From NCBI RefSeq assembly GCF_014207535.1, contig NZ_JACHGK010000005.1:62001-126000 (forward strand): a DNA stretch of 64,000 nucleotides, written 5' to 3'. The notes under the pieces are model-generated. The model saw nothing but the letters and a program-made list of their open reading frames with translations. It had not been told where the DNA came from and did not search any database. Shown here one piece after another: positions 17,139 through 26,088 of this stretch. The number at the start of each line of letters is the position of its first letter. The first letter of the stretch is position 1. The position numbers and the translations under genes were made by a program. This DNA is from Bacillus benzoevorans (lineage in GTDB: Bacteria; Bacillota; Bacilli; Bacillales; Cytobacillaceae).

Positions 17139-17159
17139 ACCACTTTTCGCGAAAGTGGT
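17139..17159 (-). terminator. Rho-independent terminator (minus strand)
   Basis: ACCACTTT pairs with AAAGTGGT over TCGCG; on the minus strand it is followed by a T-run. It ends the 4-TM gene, so qNor probably has its own promoter. Confidence 0.8.
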
Positions 17160-17179
17160 CATCAAAATCTGTCTATTGC

Positions 17180-17551
17180 TTAGGCTTTCCGATTGATATT
17201 CAATAAAATATTAAGAGCAAATAAAATAATAGCAATAACTAAAACAGTAGCTCCAATGGAGATCAATAGACCTAATGAGGTAACTCCCTCAATAAAGAAT
17301 GCAAGACTGAGCATCATCACCGGCAGTGAAATATTATGGAGCCAGAAATGAGTTTTTGCCAGCTTGGTTGAAGTGAGCTGTGGGTAAAGTGAATAGATAA
17401 CACCTGCCAAAGCTAACGACATCCAGCCTAATAAGTTGACATGAGCATGAACCGGCATGAGATCTCCCGAATGGACGATTGACATGTACAATCCAAGCCC
17501 AACCCCAATAACAAAATAAATAACTGAAATCTGAATTAAACGAATAGCCAA
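17180..17551 (-). CDS. Four-helix membrane protein, heme-copper-oxidase-like, linked to qNor
   Basis: This 123-residue protein has four predicted membrane segments. The segment MPVHAHVNLLGWMSLALAGVIYSLYP resembles the histidine-bearing helix of heme-copper oxidase subunit I and NnrS-like proteins, with three histidines (34-38 and further) that might bind heme. Proteins of this kind are often found beside NO reductase or cytochrome oxidase genes. A function in NO reductase assembly or heme handling is inferred from position only. It is separated from qNor by a terminator and divergent from the acetolactate-synthase-like gene across an FNR box. Confidence 0.7.
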   Translation of the reverse strand: MAIRLIQISVIYFVIGVGLGLYMSIVHSGDLMPVHAHVNLLGWMSLALAGVIYSLYPQLTSTKLAKTHFWLHNISLPVMMLSLAFFIEGVTSLGLLISIGATVLVIAIILFALNILLNINRKA

Positions 17552-17685
17552 TTCAGCAGCCTCCTCTCAATGAATATCACTTACACCATACTATATGCTT
17601 GACATACGAAAAGCAGAAGAAATATTTAACACAATGTTCAATATTATTGGTGATATTACACCTCCCGTTTTGAGAACGTATATGT

Positions 17686-17701
17686 TGTGACAACTATCAC
17701 T
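17686..17701. promoter_or_regulatory. FNR-type box in divergent promoter region
   Basis: TGTGA-CAACTA-TCACT fits the FNR palindrome. It lies between the 4-TM gene (minus) and the acetolactate-synthase-like gene (plus). A TAAAAT -10 at 17713-17718 is too close for class-II activation of the plus-strand gene, so the direction of control is unclear. Confidence 0.55.
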
Positions 17702-17752
17702 TACAAACCTTCTAAAATAGCGTAACTTTTTTTAAAAAGGAAGGTGGATACG

Positions 17753-19444
17753 ATGTATATGACAGAAAAAAAGCAGCAGCTTATGGTGTCGGGAACGGAG
17801 CTTTTTATAAAATGTCTTGTGAATGAAAAAGTTGATGCTATTTTTAGTTCGGAAAATTTTGTTAACCGCCAATTATTAAGTGTTCTTCATGAATGTGAGC
17901 AATTGAAATATGTTTCGCTACAACATGAACAGGCCGCGGTTCATGCGGCTGACGGATATGCACGTGCAACAGGAAAACCGGGTGTTGTTTTCATTCCGGC
18001 GAAATCCGGAATAACGAAGGCGGTGACAGGCATTGCTACGGCACATATGGATTCTGTTCCGCTGATAGTTTTCGCTTTCCAGGAAATCACTCATGATGAA
18101 ACGGGTAAAATGGATATTAACGGTGTAACCTTGCCGATAGCCAAACATTTTTTCCAAATGACAGCGTTATCCGAGCTGCCGCAAATAGTAGAAGAAGCTT
18201 TTATTGTTGCTTGTGACGGGCGTCCCGGCCCTGTTATTGTTGAAATATCGGGAGAATTAGCTAATACAGAAGCATCAGGAAGGATGAAAGATAGAGAGGA
18301 GCAAATCTGCTTAAAGAAAACAGAAAAACATGTATTTTCTGCTAGACTATTAGCACAAGTCCAGCAAGAGATTCAGAAAGCGAAAAAACCTGTTCTTTTT
18401 ATTGGCGGGGGAGTGAATCTTTCTGATTCCGGCGAGCTTGCTGTAAAGCTGGCTGAAAAAGCCCAAATCCCGGTTGTCAGTTCGTTAATGGGATTAGGTT
18501 CTATTCCGAGTCAACACCCTTTATTTTTAGGGATGCTGGGAATGCATGGGACTTTTGCTGCAAATAAAGCGGTACACCAAGCAGATTTGCTGATTTGTTT
18601 AGGGGTACGATTCAGTGATCGGGTAACAGGCCGGGTAAACGGATTTTCCCCAAAGTCGAAAAAAATACAGGTGGATATTGACCCGGCAGAAATTAATAAA
18701 ATTGTTCCGGTAGACATCCCGATTACAGGAGATGTTCATCACTTTTTGTCCCAGCTTCAAGATATGGGTACAGAGGCAAATCACTCTGATTGGGTAACCG
18801 ATGCAGCGTCCTGGAAAAGAACAGCACCGGGTATTGGAGATTCCAAAAGTTTATTAAAACCACAGGAAATTTTACAATTACTAAACAACTTTACAAATGA
18901 TGTTTCTGTTGTTGCTACAGATGTCGGTCAGCATCAAATGTGGACGGCTATTTATTACCAATTTCAGGAGCCAAGAACCTTTTTAACATCAGGTGGATTA
19001 GGAACCATGGGTTACGGGCTGCCGGCAGCAATCGGTGCAGCGCTTGCGAATAAAAACAAAAGTATCCTTTGTATCAGTGGTGACGGCAGTCTGCAAATGA
19101 ATCTGCAGGAATTTTTGACAATCGCCAAATATCAGCTTCCGATTAAGTTAGTCATCCTCAATAACGGCTATTTAGGGATGGTTCGACAATGGCAGGAGAT
19201 GTTTTATAACGGGCGGTATTCCTCTGTAGAAATAACAGCTCCCGATTTTGTCAAATTGGCTGAAGCATATGGGTTAAGAGCCAAAAGAGCACGAAATCTT
19301 ACAGAGTCCGAGGAACTGCTTAAAGAGGCATTTAGTGATTTACGGCCTTATATCATGGAGTTTGATGTTAGCGAAGAGGAAAATGTATTTCCGATAGTAC
19401 CGCCAGGGAAAAACAATACAGACGCTCTTTTTAATAAGAATTAA
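17753..19444 (+). CDS. Acetolactate synthase-like ThDP enzyme (IlvB-type large subunit)
   Basis: This 563-residue enzyme has the three acetohydroxyacid synthase domains. The ThDP-activating glutamate is E59 (LQHEQAAVHAADGYAR), the ThDP/Mg motif is GDGSLQMNLQEF with ILNN, and RQWQEMFYNGRYSS is typical of biosynthetic IlvB. The usual SGPGATN loop is replaced by PAKSGITK (about residues 82-89), which is unusual and may change substrate handling. No small regulatory subunit follows. The start is ATG 17753, about eight bases after AAGGAAGG. The FNR-type box in its promoter suggests a role under low oxygen, perhaps acetoin formation. Specificity is not proven. Confidence 0.75.
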   Translation: MYMTEKKQQLMVSGTELFIKCLVNEKVDAIFSSENFVNRQLLSVLHECEQLKYVSLQHEQAAVHAADGYARATGKPGVVFIPAKSGITKAVTGIATAHMDSVPLIVFAFQEITHDETGKMDINGVTLPIAKHFFQMTALSELPQIVEEAFIVACDGRPGPVIVEISGELANTEASGRMKDREEQICLKKTEKHVFSARLLAQVQQEIQKAKKPVLFIGGGVNLSDSGELAVKLAEKAQIPVVSSLMGLGSIPSQHPLFLGMLGMHGTFAANKAVHQADLLICLGVRFSDRVTGRVNGFSPKSKKIQVDIDPAEINKIVPVDIPITGDVHHFLSQLQDMGTEANHSDWVTDAASWKRTAPGIGDSKSLLKPQEILQLLNNFTNDVSVVATDVGQHQMWTAIYYQFQEPRTFLTSGGLGTMGYGLPAAIGAALANKNKSILCISGDGSLQMNLQEFLTIAKYQLPIKLVILNNGYLGMVRQWQEMFYNGRYSSVEITAPDFVKLAEAYGLRAKRARNLTESEELLKEAFSDLRPYIMEFDVSEEENVFPIVPPGKNNTDALFNKN

Positions 19445-19504
19445 AGAGAAAACGCCCCTGTCAACTTATTGTAGGATGATAAATAAAGTTTATATGAGGA
19501 TGAA

Positions 19505-19545
19505 AAAAACCATCTTTACTGATATGAGAGTAAGGATGGTTTTCT
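19505..19545. terminator. Rho-independent terminator
   Basis: AAAACCATCTTTAC pairs with GTAAGGATGGTTTT with an A-run before and a T-run after. It serves the acetolactate-synthase-like gene and possibly the convergent gene at 19599. Confidence 0.85.
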
Positions 19546-19598
19546 TTTGCAAAAGGAATGATAATGGATCCGTTAAATAAATGGTTTGGTTTGAACTA

Positions 19599-19991
19599 TT
19601 ATTTATTTTTAATGAGGTTATAGGCGCATTCTTCCTCATCCCACTTAAAGATCCCTTCCTGTAATCTAATGACCGATTCAAAAGGACATGATTTGTCTTC
19701 ATTTTCCGGCTCTTTTAGATATTGTTCCCTAAAGTCGCGCAGATCCATTTTTGAGGCCACGCGAAGAATCATCTCTAAAGTAATTTCAGTTTCCTTAATC
19801 CCATGACTTTTACATAGGCAGGTCTGAAATCCTTTATTATATTGAATCATCATAGGTAAATCATGAATGCTGGCCACACCGAAGACGTCTTTGATAATAT
19901 CCTCATACCGTAATTGGCTGCCCGTAGCAAATTTGATTTGTTCCGTTTCAGGATTTTCTAAATAATAAACTGTTTCAATTTCATAATCCAA
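19599..19991 (-). CDS. Hypothetical protein, acidic, cysteine-containing
   Basis: I do not recognise this protein of about 130 residues. It is acidic and soluble, with a central TCLCKSHG segment and a C-terminal CPFESVIRLQEGIFKWDEEECAY stretch. The GAAAGG ribosome binding site lies immediately before the ATG at 20000, too close to serve it, so the in-frame TTG at 19991 (nine bases downstream) is the more likely start. It is a single gene, convergent with the acetolactate-synthase-like gene. Confidence 0.55.
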   Translation of the reverse strand: MDYEIETVYYLENPETEQIKFATGSQLRYEDIIKDVFGVASIHDLPMMIQYNKGFQTCLCKSHGIKETEITLEMILRVASKMDLRDFREQYLKEPENEDKSCPFESVIRLQEGIFKWDEEECAYNLIKNK

Positions 19992-20000
19992 GAAGAACAT

Positions 20001-20374
20001 CCTTTCTTATCTTCAGTTTAGCCGTTTTCACAAACATTTCACTTCTATAATAAACGCTCCTTAGAAATAGGCTGTAATATCCAATCTGACATACACATTA
20101 TAACATATTTCTGCAAAATCTGACTAAGTTCGATCTTGTAGAAATTTGTAAATAATATGATTGCTTTCTTGTGTTTGACTGAACAATCAGGAATAAAAGT
20201 GCTCAAAACAGCATTTATTCATTTACTAAAGTGAACAATACTGTATAATAAAGCGAGATCCGTTGCCTTACAAAGCTGTTTAGTAAAGAAAAAATGCACT
20301 TGTGATTTTAAGGTTAAATAGCTGATAATGGGATCAGGACACTTGTAAAATTGTTTGAAAGTAGGGGAATTTCT
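20001..20374. other. Intergenic region before gshAB
   Basis: The region is AT-rich and holds the presumed divergent promoters of the 19599 gene and gshAB. I see no RNA gene, clear operator or additional coding sequence in it. Confidence 0.5.
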
Positions 20375-22732
20375 TTGGGGTTGTTGAATAGAGATTTCAT
20401 TCAGCTGTTGTTAAAATACCAAATAAATAATGATCTGTTTTTAGGGGAATTTGCTATTGAGAAAGAAAATGTAAGGGTCGATTCCAGCGGGAATTTAGCA
20501 CGAACCCCGCATCCAAAAGCCTTTGGTAAAAAGATGGAGAATCCTTATATCAAAACAGACTTTGCTGAAAGTCAAATCGAAATGATTACTCCTGTTTTCG
20601 ATACCATTAATAAGACCTACAACTTTTTAAATACACTGCATGATATTGTGGCTCTGGAGTTAAAGGAAGAATATTTATGGCCAGGCAGTAATCCGCCGCT
20701 CCTGCCAGATGAAGATGAAATCCCCGTTGCCGACATGGGAGATCCAATTGAGAATAAATATCGCTGGGAACTAGTCAATAAATATGGCCGAGTTAAGCAA
20801 TTATACAGTGGAATCCACTATAATTTTTCCTTTCCTCAAAAATTTTTAAGAAAATGGTACGAAGCGGAAAGTACGGAACAAAGCTTTAAAGAATTTAAAG
20901 ATGCTACTTATTTAAAAGTAGTGCGAAATACGTTAAAGTACCGCTGGCTCCTTATTTATTTAACCGGGGCAAGCCCAGCCTTTCACCAAACTTTCTTGGA
21001 AGAATGCGTACAGCAGGCAGAAGAAACGGCTCAAGATAGTTTTCTGATTGATGACATGATTTCATTACGGAATAGTGAATTTGGTTATCGCAATATCAAT
21101 CCTTTTTTTATCTCCTTTGATTCATTAGAAGAATATTTAAGGGATATAAAGGCATTAATTGAAGCGGGTGAATTGCTTAATGCTAAAGAGTATTACAGTG
21201 CGGTTCGCTTAAAACCGGCAGATTCCGGTGATTATTTTGCTAGTTTGCGTGAAAACGGCATTGCCTATTTAGAGCTAAGGCTTTTGGATCTGAATCCATT
21301 GGAGCCTGTCGGCATCAGCCAGGAAACGATGCGCTTCATTCATTTGTTTCTGATCTACATGCTCGTTAAAAAAGATGAACCGTATGACCAAGAGGAGCAT
21401 ATTTTAGCATCTTATCAATCCGACATTTTAAATCGAAACGGTCATCTTGATTCATTTATTGCTCCGGACGGGACAAAAATCAGACCGCAGGAAAAGGCGC
21501 TGGAATTATTAAAAGACATGGAAGAAATGCTCCTGCTTTTAAATCCAGGTGCAGAAGAATATCTTCAAGTTCTGGAAATAAACAGGGAGAGAATAAGGAA
21601 CAAGAATCTGTTGATCGCCAGCCAAATAAAGAAGAAAATCAATGATTCTTCCTTTATCCAATTTCATTTAGGAAAAGCAAGGGAATATTTATTAAAAAGT
21701 ATGGAACACGGCTATCAATTTAAAGGCTATGAGGATTTAGAACTCTCTACGCAGCTTCTATTAAAAGCTGCGATCAAAAGGGGAATTGAATTTAATATCC
21801 TCGATCGGGACGAAAACTTCATCGTTTTGAAAAAGGGGATGAATACCGAATATGTGAAACAAGCAACCAAAACATCCCTTGATTCATATATCACGGCATT
21901 AATCATGGAGAATAAGCTGGTCACAAAACATGTTCTTGAACAACAAGGCATACGTGTGCCCAATGGACGGTCTTACCGGAATATAAGTGAAGCAATAGCA
22001 GACTATGAACTTTATCAAAATAAGCCGATCGTGATAAAACCGAAATCGACCAATTTTGGTATTGGCATCACCATATTTACTGATACTTTTACAAAAGGGG
22101 ATTTTCAACTTGCTGTGCAAATGGCATTTGAGCATGATAAAACGATACTGCTTGAGGAGTTTATCAGCGGGAAAGAGTATCGTTTTCTTGTGATGGGGGA
22201 TGAAGTTGTTGGTATATTACACCGTGTCCCTGCAAATGTAATCGGTGACGGGCAGCACACCATTGCCCAGCTGGCTGAAGATAAAAACAAAGATCCGCTG
22301 CGAGGAAAAGGCTACAGAACCCCGTTAGAAAAGATTCAATTAGGGGAAGCCGAGAAACTATTTTTGAAAAATCAAGGCAAAGGGTTTATGGATGTCCCAG
22401 AAAAAGGTGAAGTCGTTTATTTAAGAGAGAATTCTAATATAAGTACGGGCGGGGACAGTCTTGATTATACAGATGAAATTCCTGATAGTTATAAAAAGAT
22501 TGCGGTTTCTGCAGCAAAGGCTGCCGGGGCGGTATTTTGCGGCGTTGATATGATGATTGAAGATATGAAGAATGAAGCATCAGAAATAAATTACGGAATC
22601 ATAGAGATAAATTTCAATCCAGCGATTCATATTCATTGTTATCCATACAAGGGAAAGAACCGTCATGCTGATGAAAAAATTCTTGATTTATTATTTCAAA
22701 AAAGTAAACAACATGTAAATAGTGAAAATTAA
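20375..22732 (+). CDS. gshAB: Bifunctional glutathione synthase GshAB (GshF)
   Basis: This protein of about 785 residues makes glutathione from Glu, Cys and Gly in one chain. The N-terminal half (to about 480) is a glutamate-cysteine ligase (KENVRVDSSGNLARTPHPKAFG, DFAESQIEMITP). The C-terminal half (about 510-780) is an ATP-grasp domain with KPKSTNFGIGITIF, LLEEFISGKEYRFLVMGDEVVG and IIEINFNPAIHIHCYP. Such fusions occur in some Gram-positive bacteria; most Bacillus species use bacillithiol instead. The TTG at 20375 is preferred over TTG 20351 because TAGGGGAA lies about six bases upstream of it. Confidence 0.9.
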   Translation: MGLLNRDFIQLLLKYQINNDLFLGEFAIEKENVRVDSSGNLARTPHPKAFGKKMENPYIKTDFAESQIEMITPVFDTINKTYNFLNTLHDIVALELKEEYLWPGSNPPLLPDEDEIPVADMGDPIENKYRWELVNKYGRVKQLYSGIHYNFSFPQKFLRKWYEAESTEQSFKEFKDATYLKVVRNTLKYRWLLIYLTGASPAFHQTFLEECVQQAEETAQDSFLIDDMISLRNSEFGYRNINPFFISFDSLEEYLRDIKALIEAGELLNAKEYYSAVRLKPADSGDYFASLRENGIAYLELRLLDLNPLEPVGISQETMRFIHLFLIYMLVKKDEPYDQEEHILASYQSDILNRNGHLDSFIAPDGTKIRPQEKALELLKDMEEMLLLLNPGAEEYLQVLEINRERIRNKNLLIASQIKKKINDSSFIQFHLGKAREYLLKSMEHGYQFKGYEDLELSTQLLLKAAIKRGIEFNILDRDENFIVLKKGMNTEYVKQATKTSLDSYITALIMENKLVTKHVLEQQGIRVPNGRSYRNISEAIADYELYQNKPIVIKPKSTNFGIGITIFTDTFTKGDFQLAVQMAFEHDKTILLEEFISGKEYRFLVMGDEVVGILHRVPANVIGDGQHTIAQLAEDKNKDPLRGKGYRTPLEKIQLGEAEKLFLKNQGKGFMDVPEKGEVVYLRENSNISTGGDSLDYTDEIPDSYKKIAVSAAKAAGAVFCGVDMMIEDMKNEASEINYGIIEINFNPAIHIHCYPYKGKNRHADEKILDLLFQKSKQHVNSEN

Positions 22733-22761
22733 TGCGCGATTTTTTAACGTGATTTCAAAAA

Positions 22762-22797
22762 AAGCCGGTTGAAGTGTACCTTTAATCGGCTTATTTT
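22762..22797 (+). terminator. Rho-independent terminator
   Basis: AAGCCGGTT pairs with AATCGGCTT (one G-T pair), followed by ATTTT, after gshAB. Confidence 0.75.
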
Positions 22798-22837
22798 GGC
22801 GTTATAGCAAGGTAAGAATAGTAGTAATGTTCTATAT

Positions 22838-23045
22838 TCGTACGTTTCGTACGAAAAAAATTTAAAAAATGGACACAATCGATTCTATACTGTCTTTTCC
22901 AAATATTCTAAAATAAGAATACGCTTACAAGACAGGTTTTGACAAAAGTTGCAGCGAAAAATGGGTTCGCTTTTCATTTGTAAGCGATTTATTGAGCGGG
23001 GGCTCAATAGCATCGGGGATATTTCCATTAGAATATTCTAATAAT
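22838..23045 (+). promoter_or_regulatory. Promoter/leader of the hydroxylase operon with clustered inverted repeats
   Basis: Five perfect dyads lie within 210 bp: TTCGTACG-TTT-CGTACGAA (about 22838-22856); CGCTTACAA (22922-22930) with TTGTAAGCG (22978-22986), enclosing GCGAA/TTCGC (about 22953-22969); ATTGAGC-GGGG-GCTCAAT (22991-23008); and ATTAGAATATTCTAAT (23027-23042). A cre-like sequence (TTGTAAGCGATTTAT, one mismatch) overlaps the right arm at 22978-22992. Some of these are probably operators and some may fold as leader RNA. No clear sigma-A promoter can be placed. Confidence 0.55.
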
Positions 23046-23107
23046 TACCGCTATTCTATATGGAAATAATATTGGGAAAAATTCTAGTAAAACAAGGAGG
23101 AAACAGA

Positions 23108-24229
23108 ATGTCAACAGAACCCGAGTTCAAAAAAGAACTCCGAAAACAGCCATGGGATTGGAAAACAAAGAATGAATATGAAGAAGTAACATTAATGATG
23201 CAGCCCTATGTCCATATGCATTACCGTCACAAATTTGACGGAAAGGATTTGGATATTTTTGATCCACGCTATACACGCTTAAAATCCTCTGACTGGGAAG
23301 CATTCCGCGATCCGAAAAAGTTTTGGTATACGCCATATGTAAATAACCGTAAAAAATTAGCAGAAGAAGTTGAAAATGGTTTCTCTTATGCGAATGAACT
23401 AGGTGTTCTTGATAATCTTTCTGAACAATGGGTAAATGCTTTAAGAGATATTTATACGCCGCTGCGCCATCTTGAATATGGTGAAAGCGTGCAAATGCAA
23501 TATGTTGTTCGTTATTCTCTTGGTTCAGCGATTGAACAATGTGCAACCTATCAGGCATTCGATAAAATTGGCAGAGCCCAATGGATTTCTCAATGGGCCA
23601 TGAATATGGAAGAGCATCACGGTGATTTCTTAAAACACGGGAAAGAAGTATTATTAAATGAACCGGCATTCCAGCCGTTACGTAAATACGTAGAAGATGT
23701 TCTTGTAACAGATGACTGGGCAGAAGTCATTGTAGCAACGAATTTAACCCTTGACCTATTATTAGGCAATCTAATGTATCGTGAATTTAACAAAGAAGCG
23801 GTTAAACAAGGGGATACACACTTATCTATTTTGAACCTGGTGATTGGCAAACAATTAGATTGGAATCGTGATTGGGCAGCAGCACTTATGGGGTTACTTG
23901 CTAAGGATGAAGCTGAAAGCCGTTGGGATTACTTAAAATCACTCGGCTATGAAGAGTGGGAAGGTGACTATCGCTGGGGCAGGATCATGAGCGACCCTAG
24001 AGAAACACCGGAAGAAACTCAATCCAACCTGGAAATCATTCAAGGATGGATCGAAAAGTGGTATCCAAAAGCATATGAAGCCATTCTGGCACTAGCTCCA
24101 TTATTTGAACAGCACGGAATTGAAATGAATCTCACGGAAACTTTGAAGAAAGTGGAAGAAGAATATGTTGTTCCGGTTTATAACAAGAATAAATTGCCAC
24201 TAACACAATATGAAGTTGCCCTTAACTAG
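23108..24229 (+). CDS. dmpL: Phenol/arene hydroxylase oxygenase beta subunit (DmpL type)
   Basis: This 373-residue protein is the beta subunit of a soluble diiron monooxygenase hydroxylase. It has the all-helical ferritin-like fold of the alpha subunit but keeps no complete diiron site. Characteristic segments are WDWKTKNEYEEVTLMMQPYV at the N-terminus, the LRHLEYGESVQMQYVVRYS helix and WISQWAMNMEEHHGD. The start is ATG 23108 with AAGGAGG. The gene order L-M-N-O-P follows the pseudomonad phenol hydroxylase operon, except that no DmpK-like gene precedes it. Confidence 0.88.
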   Translation: MSTEPEFKKELRKQPWDWKTKNEYEEVTLMMQPYVHMHYRHKFDGKDLDIFDPRYTRLKSSDWEAFRDPKKFWYTPYVNNRKKLAEEVENGFSYANELGVLDNLSEQWVNALRDIYTPLRHLEYGESVQMQYVVRYSLGSAIEQCATYQAFDKIGRAQWISQWAMNMEEHHGDFLKHGKEVLLNEPAFQPLRKYVEDVLVTDDWAEVIVATNLTLDLLLGNLMYREFNKEAVKQGDTHLSILNLVIGKQLDWNRDWAAALMGLLAKDEAESRWDYLKSLGYEEWEGDYRWGRIMSDPRETPEETQSNLEIIQGWIEKWYPKAYEAILALAPLFEQHGIEMNLTETLKKVEEEYVVPVYNKNKLPLTQYEVALN

Positions 24230-24247
24230 GAGAAAGGAACGATAACG

Positions 24248-24544
24248 ATGAGTGAAGAACAAGCATACGTTGGAATGGATTTAGATACGAGCGGCGGAGC
24301 AATCGTTACGGCAATGATTGCGGCAATTGAAGAAGATAATGAAGGAGTCCTTGTTGATGACTTTATGGTTTATAAAAAGGTCAAAGCTCCCCATAAAATG
24401 GTATTAAAACGTGAAACAGTAGAAGAGCATCTTGGTGCAGATTTTGACATGGATGCAGTTCATATCTATATGTCATCCTGTTTTGGCTTTATCACAGAAT
24501 GGGATGAAGAACACTTGATCATTCAATGGGAAGACGAGAATTAA
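24248..24544 (+). CDS. dmpM: Phenol/arene hydroxylase effector protein (DmpM/MmoB type)
   Basis: This 98-residue cofactor-free protein belongs to the MmoB/DmpM family. It binds the hydroxylase and tunes oxygen activation and substrate access. It has the expected length and the conserved pattern (AYVGMDLDTSGGAIVTAMIA, then VLVDDFMVYKKVKAPHKMVL). AAAGGA precedes the ATG, 18 bases after the beta-subunit gene. Confidence 0.88.
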   Translation: MSEEQAYVGMDLDTSGGAIVTAMIAAIEEDNEGVLVDDFMVYKKVKAPHKMVLKRETVEEHLGADFDMDAVHIYMSSCFGFITEWDEEHLIIQWEDEN

Positions 24545-24559
24545 GGAGGGGGTTTTATC

Positions 24560-26062
24560 GTGGCTAAAATGGGGATTAAAGAAAAATATCATGCGATGAC
24601 AAGGGATCTTATGTGGGACCCGAAAGATTATGATTATCGTACGGTTTATCCATTAGTGGAAAAGGAAGGCATTATCCTTAAGGATCCAAGCAGATGGGAA
24701 GACCCTTTCCGTTTGGCTTATAACCAATATGTAAAAGTTCAATCGGAAAAGGATGGCATTTATCATACAGTCCGCAATGCCTTTGAAGCGAATGACGGAC
24801 ATGCGAGAGTAATAGATTCACGCTGGTATGAAGGAGTAAAAGCCTTTGCTTCAGCAGTACAGCCTGGTGAATATATGGCCCACCGATTAATGACCTATAT
24901 CGGACGCCATATTCCAATTGAGGCGGTTCGTTTTGCTACCTTTAACCAAGCAATGGATGAAATTCGCCACGCGCAAATTGAAATTAAACACTATGCTCAT
25001 ATGAGTAAAATGATTGATGGTCTGCATAATTATCAAAAAACAGGACAAAACAGCTGGTTTAATACAGTGACAAAATCATTCTTTGATGATGCATTAACTG
25101 CAGGTCCTTTTGAAGCTTTGATCGCCATTTCATTCTCATTTGAATACGTTTTCACTAATATTCTCTTCTTGCCATTTGCTTCTTCAGCCGGGGCCGTAGG
25201 CGATGAAAACTTCGCAGCTGTTGGTAAGACAGTGCAATCTGACGAATCCCGTCACATGGCATTAGGAATGTCTGCATTAAAAATGCTGTTAGAAGAGGAT
25301 GATCGCAATATTCCGATTATCCAATACTGGATTGATAAATGGTATTGGAGATGCTACCGTATTTTCTCAGTTATTGCGACACTGGTAGATTACTATCCTC
25401 GTATTCGTCCAATTTCTTGGAAGAAAGCATTTGAAATCTATGTTGAAGAACAAGTGTTTAACGGCTTATTCAAAGATTTTAGAAAATACGGCATCCGTCT
25501 TCCAAAATTTGCTGAAGACAGTATTAAAGAAAAAGAATACTATTCTCACAATACAATGCGGATTCTTGATCACTACAAGCATGCAAATATGTTCAGAGGC
25601 TTTAAACTACAGCCGGATGATTATGAATGGCTGGCAAATGAATATCCTTTATTCGAAGAACACTACGCACCATACTTCCACCGCAGTGATGACAATGTAC
25701 TTGCTGGAGCAAGTAAAGGCCTTCCAGGAGTATGTACCGTTTGCCATTTACCGAATGAATTCCCTAATCCGGACAATATGGCTGAAAGATGGACACAGTT
25801 AAGTGAATATAACAATAAAACATACGCAACATGTTCTCCAGGCTGTAAGCACATTTTTGACCATGAACCGGAAAAATATGCACAAATTTGGTGGCCTGCT
25901 GAAGCATATGTAAACGGAGAATTGGGAACAGATTTACCAGGTGATTTATTCAAAGCATGGGGCACCACACCGGAAGAAGGCGGCGAACACTATTCATCTG
26001 ACGAACATGCCCGCTGGTTAGAGCACCGCAGACATTTAGGCTTAGATAAAAAATATTTCTAA
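24560..26062 (+). CDS. dmpN: Phenol/arene hydroxylase oxygenase alpha subunit (DmpN type)
   Basis: This is the catalytic subunit, 500 residues. The diiron ligands are visible: E104 (GEYMAHR), E134 and H137 (DEIRH), probably E195 (FEYVF), and E229 and H232 (DESRH). The C-terminal part has a YHS-type cysteine-rich segment (CTVCHLPNEF, CSPGCKHIF). It hydroxylates phenol or related arenes at the ring using O2 and electrons from the reductase. The start is GTG 24560, after GGAGGGGG. Substrate range (phenol, benzene or toluene) cannot be read from the motifs. Confidence 0.9.
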   Translation: MAKMGIKEKYHAMTRDLMWDPKDYDYRTVYPLVEKEGIILKDPSRWEDPFRLAYNQYVKVQSEKDGIYHTVRNAFEANDGHARVIDSRWYEGVKAFASAVQPGEYMAHRLMTYIGRHIPIEAVRFATFNQAMDEIRHAQIEIKHYAHMSKMIDGLHNYQKTGQNSWFNTVTKSFFDDALTAGPFEALIAISFSFEYVFTNILFLPFASSAGAVGDENFAAVGKTVQSDESRHMALGMSALKMLLEEDDRNIPIIQYWIDKWYWRCYRIFSVIATLVDYYPRIRPISWKKAFEIYVEEQVFNGLFKDFRKYGIRLPKFAEDSIKEKEYYSHNTMRILDHYKHANMFRGFKLQPDDYEWLANEYPLFEEHYAPYFHRSDDNVLAGASKGLPGVCTVCHLPNEFPNPDNMAERWTQLSEYNNKTYATCSPGCKHIFDHEPEKYAQIWWPAEAYVNGELGTDLPGDLFKAWGTTPEEGGEHYSSDEHARWLEHRRHLGLDKKYF

Positions 26063-26088
26063 TATGAATTAAGTTAGGAGTGAACATT

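Noticed and set aside
22939..22953. Sigma-54-like sequence TTGACAAAAGTTGCA in the hydroxylase promoter
   Set aside because: The -12 GC is present, but the essential GG at -24 is GA, and the neighbouring regulator lacks the sigma-54 ATPase domain.
23060..23107. Upstream extension of the hydroxylase beta subunit
   Set aside because: The strong AAGGAGG lies just before ATG 23108 and the extension has no family similarity.
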